From: Nocardia testacea NBRC 100365
Lineage (GTDB): Bacteria; Actinomycetota; Actinomycetes; Mycobacteriales; Mycobacteriaceae
Length of the DNA: 64,000 nt
Direction: 5' to 3'
Assembly: GCF_000308775.1 (NCBI RefSeq)
Contig: NZ_BAGJ01000043.1
Span: 50,637 to 114,636 of the forward strand
Part shown: piece after piece, positions 54,501-63,500 of the stretch
How positions within the stretch are numbered: position 1 is the stretch's first letter
Layout: every line of letters begins with the position of its first letter
Notes under the pieces: model-generated
Database searches by the model: none
Told to the model about the DNA's origin: nothing
The model's input: only the letters and a program-made list of their open reading frames with translations
Translations under genes and position numbers: made by a program

Positions 54501-57500
54501 GCGGTGAGGTTCGGATTGGTCCGGTGGTCGATATTGGTATCGAAGAAGATCGCCGTGTCACCGACGGCGGTCACCGTGAAGGCGTGCATGGTTTCGCCGT
54601 CATCGACGAGCACGACAGTGGTGTGAATATCGTTGGCCGGGTCCTTGACCCTGTCGATGATCTCCCGCAACGGGTCGGCCGGGCCCGAGGCATCGATGAG
54701 CCGGGCGCCGAGGTCGGTCCGCAATTTCCGCCAATCGTTCGGACGATTGTCACCCTCGCGACGCGCCCGCAACGTGATCAATTCCGCTGTGCGGTCGAGG
54801 CATTCGCCGAGTCGTGGTTCTCGTGTGGAGATCGGAGCGGAGGGTACTCCGAGCGCTGGCGACTTCGGGAGTTCGAACCACACAGCTTGGGACCAGCCGT
54901 GCGGATGACGCTTGAACAGCTCCAGGCCGGAGCGCATCGATGTTCGATCGTCGGTGAGTGAGGTGGTCCCGGGGAGAGGCGCGGCGATCCTGGGAAGGAT
55001 GGAAAGTCCGGTGCGGGTCGGAATGCCGCCGCTCGCGCTGCGCGGGACCGCCGCCGCATGAGTATCGAGAAGGGTGACGCGTACGCTCTCCCCCGTCGTC
55101 TCCGCGACGAGCTGGATTCTGCCCCGCCGATTTTCGACGGCATCGGCGACCAGCGCGGTGAGTTCTGCGTAGGCGCGGCCCACCTGTTCGGGGGGCCAAC
55201 CACTCAGCTGCTCGGCCAGCCAGGAGACGGCTTCCGCCGTGGCGTGCGGACTGGAGAGACCTTCCGGCTGGGCACGAACGACCAACTCGGAGCGCTGTGC
55301 GGACGCAGTATCCGGCACCGGGAGGTCGGCAGTGGCGGCTATATCCCCGGTCGGCCCGGTTTCACTACCCGGTGCCCAGGTCACTCCCGACTCGTTCAGC
55401 CAAGCGGTCAGCCTGTCGTGTACCACCGCCCACGCCGCCGCGGCCCGCCCTCGATCCTGTCCCAGCCGGAGAGCGGTGATTGCGGCGGTGATCGAGTCGC
55501 CCTCGGTACGCAGGACGAACGTGGCCTCGGCGGGTTCACTTCGGGCCGCGTTGACCCGGATGGTGATGGACTCGCCCGCGGCGGATGATTCCCAGACGAG
55601 GAGATCGGTCCAGAACGCGAAGCGGTTGCCCGCCGCGTCCGCGGCGGACGAATAGCCGGAAAGCAGCTGGTAGGCGTCACCCGAGTGGTCGAGAATCCGC
55701 CCGACCGGCATTTCCGCTGCCGCGTCCCGCCACATCAGCCCCTGATGCTCGGCGCCGAACTGCACATCGAACTCACACACACTGAGGTCCGCGCGGCTGC
55801 GCTCCAGCGCGTCGAGAATCTGGGCCGGATTCATCGGATCCCCGTTCCACTGCGCGAACCCCGGGAAAAAGGTATCCAGACTCTCCAACCGGCCACTGAT
55901 CCGCCACGTCCCGAAACCGGCGATCTCGTCGAGGGACACCCCCTGCTCGAGCAGCGCGCCGAGCAGTTCTTCGTGCCAGGCGTCGGCGGTGACCCACCTT
56001 CCGTCCGTGAGGAGAACGAACGGATCGCCGACGATGCCTTTGCGAGTTCTGAAAGACTGCTCACCGGTCACTCGGAACCTGCCGCGGGCATCCACCTCAG
56101 GCCACGCGAGCTCGATGTCGTAGACAGGTTCGATCGACGTGGACGACAGCGGCATCGCCTCATAGCCGGACCGGCTCGGCGCGACGACGCGACGTCCCAT
56201 CTCGACCATCTCGTGCAGTGTTCGGACACCCGATTTGGCGGCGATACGCGCCCTTACCGCAGGTACGTTGCCGATTCCCAGGGCTTTCGCGATTCCGGCA
56301 TTGGGGACGCCGCTTGCGACGAGACCGAGCAGCCGACTCTCCCGCTCGGACAGCGTGGAGCCATCCGTAGCGAAACCGGTCGTGACGTATCGGGCGGCCA
56401 TCGCGATCAGCGTGGTGTTGCTCTCGATACCCAGCGTTTCGCGGATCCTCCGGTAGTAGCGGCCCACACTGACCTCGTGGATTCCGAGAACTTCGGCGAT
56501 CCTCCTGTTCGACAGGCCATTCGCGGTCATCGCGATCAGGTCTCGGTCGACCTGATCCAGTTCGGCGATCACCCTCGCCTGGTCCTGCGCGGAACCGTCC
56601 TGGTCTCGGATGATTCGAGCGCGGACCGCCGCTGCCGTGAGTTCCGCGCGAGTGCGGGTACCGAACTCGTTCTCGAGGCGATGTAGGTACACATCGACGG
56701 TGCCCGGTGTCAGGCCGAGGAGCTGCGCGATCTCCCGATTCGTCCGTCCCGCCGCGATCAACTCCAGAAGCTGGGTCCGCCGGTGGGCCGGTGCCGCGCG
56801 CACCTTCGGCGCCGAACGTGGCGGCTCACCGAGGTCGTCCGCGATGAGATGCGCCCGCTTGGCGGCATCCACCGTGGCGGCGAGACCCTCGACATCGAGT
56901 TCATCGGCCGCGCGGGCCAGATGTTCGTCCACAGTCGCCCGGGGCAGGCCCAGTACGTCGGCGATCTCGTCCGGGAGCATTGCTTCGGCTGCGAGTTGCA
57001 GTATCTCGAGTCCCAGGACGGGAATAGCAAGGGCTTCTCCCCGCAGAGTGGTCTCGACGTCTGTGGGTTCGGTGGGCATCTCTGCGCGCGCATCCGGCAC
57101 ACCGGCCACCGTGTGTTCGGCGGCGATTGCGCGGGCCAGCCTCCGAACAGCGCCCCAGAGCACCGGGTCTTCGGTCTCGACGCGGTCGGCCGGCAGTGGT
57201 TCGGTGCCCTCCGGCGACCACAGGCCCGCTATTTTCCGGCGTTGTGTGTCGATGAGGGCGGAGCGGATGTGATCCTGTATCCGGCCACGGTCCGCCGCCG
57301 CCAGTGCCCGGGCGGCCGCCCCCTCCGGATCGATGTCCGCACCGGCAACGAAGATGTCCACGATCTGCCGCCGGAACAGGATGAATCCGCGGTGCTCCGC
57401 GATGAGGTTGCGGGCGGTACGGACGACCCACTCCTCGACGCTCGCGGTTCGTGCCTGGTCGAAGCGGCGGACAGCACGCACACACGCCTCGTCGGTGATC

Positions 57501-60500
57501 GCCCGCGCCGCGTGCGGGTCACCGATATTGGCCGATACCCACGCCTGGATCCTCGCACCGTACTGCTTCCGGATCAGGCGTACGGCTTCCTCCGGATTTC
57601 CGGATCCGATGTGCTGTCCGATCAGTTGCCGGATCTGTTCGGGAGTGAGTTCGGCGTCGGCGGGGCGGCCGCGGAGTTCGACGGGGTGCCGGCGGGGAAG
57701 GAATCCGGCGAGGTCACGGCGAACAGGGACGGCGACGCCGCCCTCGGTGGTGAAGTAGGCGGCGAAAGCCTTCCGGTACGACGTGTAGGAGGGTTGCCAT
57801 CTGTTGTCACCGTTCTCGTCACCGTCGGCATTGCGGACTCGCAGCGCGATCTCGGTGTCGTCGACAATGATGTCCTCGACGAGGCTGTCGAAGACGAGGA
57901 TCTCGTCTCGGCCGTCGAGTCCTTCGACGGCCACGATGTAGTGGATATGACCGTCGACGGTGACGGCGGCCCGGTCGATGCGGTTCTTGCCGTCGCGGAT
58001 GATCTCGACAGCGGTGGCGACCGGGTCGGCGCCCCTGGTCTTCATCGGACGCAACTGGGTGCCGAGGACTTCCTCGGTGATCCGCCAGTTGTCCTCGTCG
58101 TTCCAGCGCGGGTCGGTCTCGTATTCGAGGTCGCGGATGATCTCGCCGGCCGCGGTGACGAGACGGTCGGCGTCGAACTCGAGCTCACGGAGGAGTTCGA
58201 CGGCCCCGGCGGCGGCATGGTCGGGCGCCGGCGGCCGGGCCGGGGCACCGATGGCGCGGTGCACCCGGCCGATGAACTTGGCACAATTCTCGACGAGATC
58301 GGTATCCGGGCCCTGTGCGGGCGCGTGAGCCGGCTCGGTCTCGGCCGGCCTCACGAGGCGGCCGAACAGGCCACGGCCGCGGGTAACGATCCGATAGAAC
58401 ACCTGGCCTTTTCGGACGAACAGGACCACGGCGTAGCCGGCGGCGGTCACCGCGCTGATGGTCGCGGCCAAGGCGGCCAGGGCGTCACCGCTGTGTACGT
58501 TGGCCGCCGCACCGCCGACGAGCGCGCTGGCCGCGAACATGCCGGCGGCGGGGCCCGCTCCCAGGAACAGACCCTTCACCCCGCCCGCACGGCCGCGGAT
58601 CTCCGAGGGGAAGGCGCCCATTTCGTAGCTGGCGATCCGGCTGTTCAGGGCCCACATCAGCAGCGAGTCCGCGAAGGTCGCGGACGCTATCACGGCGGGG
58701 TTGGTCGTCGCCGCCTGGAGGGCGAAGAACCCGGCCATATTGGCGAGCGCGACCGGGTAGAAGGTGGTGGCCTCCACATTGCGGGTCAGCTTGGACAGGA
58801 CGCCGCTCATCATGCCGCCCACGGCGGGGGCGGCGACCACGGCACCGGTGGCCCAGCCCGGCAGATCGGAAGCCTCCAGCACCGTCGCGGTACGGAAACC
58901 CATCATGGCCCAGGCCGCATTGTTGAGCGTCCCGATGGCTGTGTATTCCCGGAGGAACTTCTCCTGCCACAGTGCCCGCGCGCCTTCACCGATATCGCGG
59001 AACAGACTCCGCGGCTCACCGAAGGACTGGCGCGGGAAGGACAATCTCCGGACGTTTTCGAAATTCGTCAGGTACGACAAGAGATTGAGAGCGAACGGCC
59101 CGGCGGGAATCATCCCGACCAAGCCGGGCCCCAGTGCTTGACCGGTCGCCTCCGCCGTGGAACCGGTGAGGTTGCGCAGGTCGTTGGCCGCGGGCCGCTG
59201 GGCCGCGGTGAGGAAGTCCCCGGTGACCGCCTGGAAAGCGCGGAAATAATAGGCGGCCGCCGTGGCTTCGACCAGTGTCGCGGCGGTGACCCCCACGCCG
59301 AGGTGCGGCGCGTCGAAAAGGATGAGCCCGGTCATGGCAGCGGCCGCGCCCGCGCCGATCCCTTGCGCCCAGAGCATCACTTTGCGCCGGTCGGATCGAT
59401 CGGCGACACGACCGGCGTGCGGGTCGAGAAGGCGCGGAAGCCATGCACCGGCACCCGCCAGAGCGGCGACCGCCGGCGACTGTCCGGCGTTCATCAGCGC
59501 GTACGGCACCGCGTAGGACGCGGCGACACTGCCCAGCTTGTTCCCGACCTCTCCACCCGGCAGGGTGGGCGTGCCGAGCAACAAATTGATGAACGGTTTG
59601 TTGACGACGAACAGTTTTCGCGTCGTCACCGGCTCCTCGGCCGGATCCGGTGTGCTGCCGGGCTCGCCGTGGATCAGATGCCGACGTTGTTCATCGGTGG
59701 GTCCGGCACGATCGGTATCGGGTGCGGGCCGGAGCCGGCCGCCGTCCCGGACGAAATCCAGGCTGAAGAGGTCCTCGAGGTGCGGGAAGGTGCCAGGGAA
59801 GTCCCGCTCCCAGGTCGCGCGGTCGCGCACCCGGGGCATCCGCCGGACAGGTTGTTCATCGTCCGAATCACCGCGCGGGGCACGAATCGTGGTGTCGAAG
59901 ATGAGGGTTCGGCCCCTGCCTTCCGACGTTGCGAGAAAACTGTGGGCCTCCGTACCGCTGTCGATGACGAAGGCCACCGCCTCGACAGCGTTGCCCGGGT
60001 CTTCGAGCATGTCGAGGATCCCGGCGACAGCGGCGCGGGGATCGGAACCCTCCGGCACTGTGACCCTCGTCGGGGTAGCGTGCAGACTGTCCGTCAAGTC
60101 CTTCCAGGTCTCCGCGTCATCGACGGGGATATCCGCATCGTCGTAGCCGATCGCCCACGCCGCGCGAACGGTCTGAACCAGGCACAGCCGGACGTGCTCC
60201 GGGATCTCGAGGGCAGTACCGGAGACGCCCGGCTCGTCGCCGGGGCGGGTCGTTGCGCTGCGCCGTGGCGTCGACGCGGCCGACGTGGGGGTCCCCGGGT
60301 CCGTCGCCGTGGAGAACTCGGCGCGCTGAGGGCTGCCTGCGTCGCGTTGCCCGGCCGACCACGGTGTCGGCGCGCTCTCCGAGGCGAGGCCCGCGTCGGC
60401 TGCTCCCCTCAGGACCTTGCTCTGCCACGGGTTCGTCGCCGGGCGGCGTTCGGCGCCGGAAACGGCGGGTACCCGGTCACCGGGCCCGAACAGGCTGCTG

Positions 60501-63500
60501 CTCTGGCTCGCCGCTGTGGGCCACTGCTCGCGCGCGGCCACCATGGTTCCGACGCCTCGTTTGCTCACTACATAGCCCTCGGCGGTGTCCGACGGTGATA
60601 TCTCGGCCGCGCCCGGTGCCCGCTCCGGTCCAGGGCCTTGTTCGACCTCCTCGAGGAGTCCGTGTCGATGGGCTGCCAGCGCCAATCCCAGTTTGCTGTC
60701 GACGCCGAACCTGTCGTACAACTCGGCCATGAGGCGGCGCCTGCGCCGCGTCCCCAAGCCCAGTCCGGCCCCGATCACGTCATCGGCCATGCCCGCCGCC
60801 ACGGCCCGGAGCGCCCGTACCTGGATCCCGGAGAGTTCGACTGCCTCGTACGGTGTGTTGTCGCTGTCGAGTACCCCGGCGCGCAATGCGGCCAGGACGG
60901 TCGGAATCACTCCCCGGCTTCGAAGTCCGTGCTCCGCACTGGTGAAGTACCCCCTGACGATGTCGGGCGCGAGATCCAATGCTCTGGCGGCGGACTCGAC
61001 GGAGTGGCCCTGCATGAACAGGCGCAGGACTTCGACTTCCGGCCGCGCCAGGGCAGCGCCCGGCAGATTCGCGACATGGCCTCGGAAAGCGCGCAGAGTA
61101 TCGGGCGGCACGACGGTCGTGCGGCCGGTGCCGCCGGGCAGGCCCTCGGCGAGCAACCGCAGAATCTCCACCTGGGTCGGCGACAGCTGGAGCTTTCTCG
61201 CGAGCAGGCCCGGTTGCCCCGGCGATTCCCCGGGCACTTCGGTCGCATCCGCGAGCGCGGAGTTCACCCGGAGCAGTATCCCCGCGGCCTGTTCCGGGGA
61301 GAGGCCCAGCAGGGCGGCGAGGACTCGTTCCGGTGCCACGCCGGCTACGGGCGTGAGACTGCCGACCAGGCACACGATATGCGCCACTGCCTCGGAGAGC
61401 CCCCGGCTGCCCGGGACGACCGGACTTGTTCGTCCGTCCGCTGTACGCGGCGATGCCGCGACGCCGTTGTTCCTGTCGCCTGATCCACCCCGGCCGATGA
61501 CGGTGTGCGAGCCGATGGGTGCGGCGGAGTCGATCGCGGTGACCAATGCGGGGTCGAAGCCGCCCACCGGCGCGGTGACCCCCGGCTCGGCGTAGGCGCT
61601 GTCCGTTCCCACGAACGGCTTCGACGCCGGCGAAACCATCCTCTTTCCAGCGGTGGTATCGGGTCGGTCTTCGGATCCGCCGGGGCGGGCTCGCCGTTGC
61701 ACCGCAGCCGTGAGTCGCTGGATCGCGGCGAGTTGCTCCTCGGTCGGATCGTCGCCGCGGTGCAATCCGTTGATCGCGGCGCCGATCGTTCGACGGTCCT
61801 GGACAGACACGACACCGAGACATTCGAGCACCGTGTTCTGGGCTACCTCGAACAGCCGGTCGGCGACAGGCCGTCCGGCCGGCACCGGCCGACGATCGTC
61901 GCCGGCGAACGCCACCGCACGGAAGTGGATCGCGTGTGCCAGCCGCACGAGCTGGGTGGGCGGGGTACCCCGGGCCGGATCCCATCCCAGCATCGCTACG
62001 ATTCGCCCGACGTTGTCCCGCCCGTACCGTTGGTTCAACGCCTGCGCGACCGACTCGCCGCCCGCGCCGGCCCGGTCGTTGGACGCGACAGCGAGCGCAT
62101 CGAGCACGGCGCGGTCGACGGGAGCCGGCGTCCCGAGAGCATCGTCCGCGGTGACGACCGCGGGTGGGCTCGAATGCGGTGCGTCCGCTGCTGTCCCACC
62201 GTCGGTCCGGTCCCATTGCGACCATCGGGTCCCGTTGACCTCGAGCACTCCCGATCGGATCCCCGCCGCCACCATGGCGGCGGGGATATGGGTACCGAGT
62301 GCCCGGCCGATATCGCCGAGATGGGTGTGCACATCGGTCGGTGAAACGGACAGTGCCGCCGCGACAGCCGCAGGCGTCAGGCCTTTGGCAGTGAGTACCA
62401 GCACCGCGGATTCGCGCTCGGAAAGACGCACCACCGCTCGTCCTTCCGGCGCCGGGAAACCAGTGGGGTCGAGTTCCCCGCTCCGGACCGCTTCGGCGAC
62501 CGAGGCCGCCCGATTGGTGACACCCAGTTTCTGGGCGGTCTGCCGGGTGACCGCGGCCAAGGTGCGCTGCGGCAGATTCAGGCGCCGGGCGATCACCGCG
62601 CGGGAAAGGCCCCGCGCGGTGGCTTCGAGGACCGCGACTTCGGTGCTCGTGAGGGCGCGACCGGTGCCCGGCATACCCTGCTCCGCGGCGATCGTGCGGG
62701 CCAGACGGCGTAGCCCACCGGCGGCGAGGGCACCGACGGTGGTGGCGGTCCAGTGCGGCTCCGTGGTGGCCCGGCCGTTGTGGACATAGGCGACCTGGTC
62801 CTCCGTCAATCCCTGCCGGAATCGGAGAGCAAGGACTGTGCGCTGACTCGGATACAGCTGATCGACGAACCGTCCGAACAACTCGAGGGGAGAGGCGGCA
62901 AGCGCCGCGACCACGGGATCGGCGTCGGTGGCGCCCTCGAGCTTCTTGTAGGCGGCCACAACTCCCAGCCGCAAGGCCCGGAGATCCCGGGTGGAGTTCG
63001 GATCCGGTTTCGGCACCGCGATCGAAGCCGTGCGGGCACCGGTAATCCCCGCCGAAGCCGCGATCTCCTCGTCCCTACCCTGTACCGGCCCGGCCGCAGC
63101 CACCGCCGCACCGGCCGCGCGAACCGCCGAATCCGCGGCCACCAGGAGTTCGGGCGTAATGGTGCCGCCCGGATCGGCAGCTTCGGAGAGGGGGATGACA
63201 GCCCGCTCACCTGCGCTCGCCGAGGACGGGCGCACCACATTCGAGACCTGCGCCCCGATTTCGGGAGACACGTCGGCGCGATACAGTGCGTGGACGGCGC
63301 GGATGAGCTGTTCCAGCACGTCGATCTGGTGCTCGGTCGGTTGCTGCTTGCCGGACGGTGCCCGGAGTACCTCCGCTACCGTGTTTCGTTCGGCGGTGTT
63401 CAACTGCCCCATCCCGTCGAGCAGCGCATCGCCGGTTTTCTCGCGCAGCCGGTCCCCCAGGTCCTGAGCCCCGGGCAGCAGCCAACCCTCGTTCGCTGCG

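Noticed and set aside
56180..57025. LuxR-type units considered as separate regulator genes
   Set aside because: No stop codons or internal starts with ribosome sites separate them from the flanking domains; they belong to one chain.
56783..60598. A 1,271-codon open frame on the plus strand opposite the giant gene
   Set aside because: Codon composition is the Gly/Arg/Gln-rich kind seen antisense to GC-rich genes; no domain, no ribosome site, and the minus strand carries clear folds.
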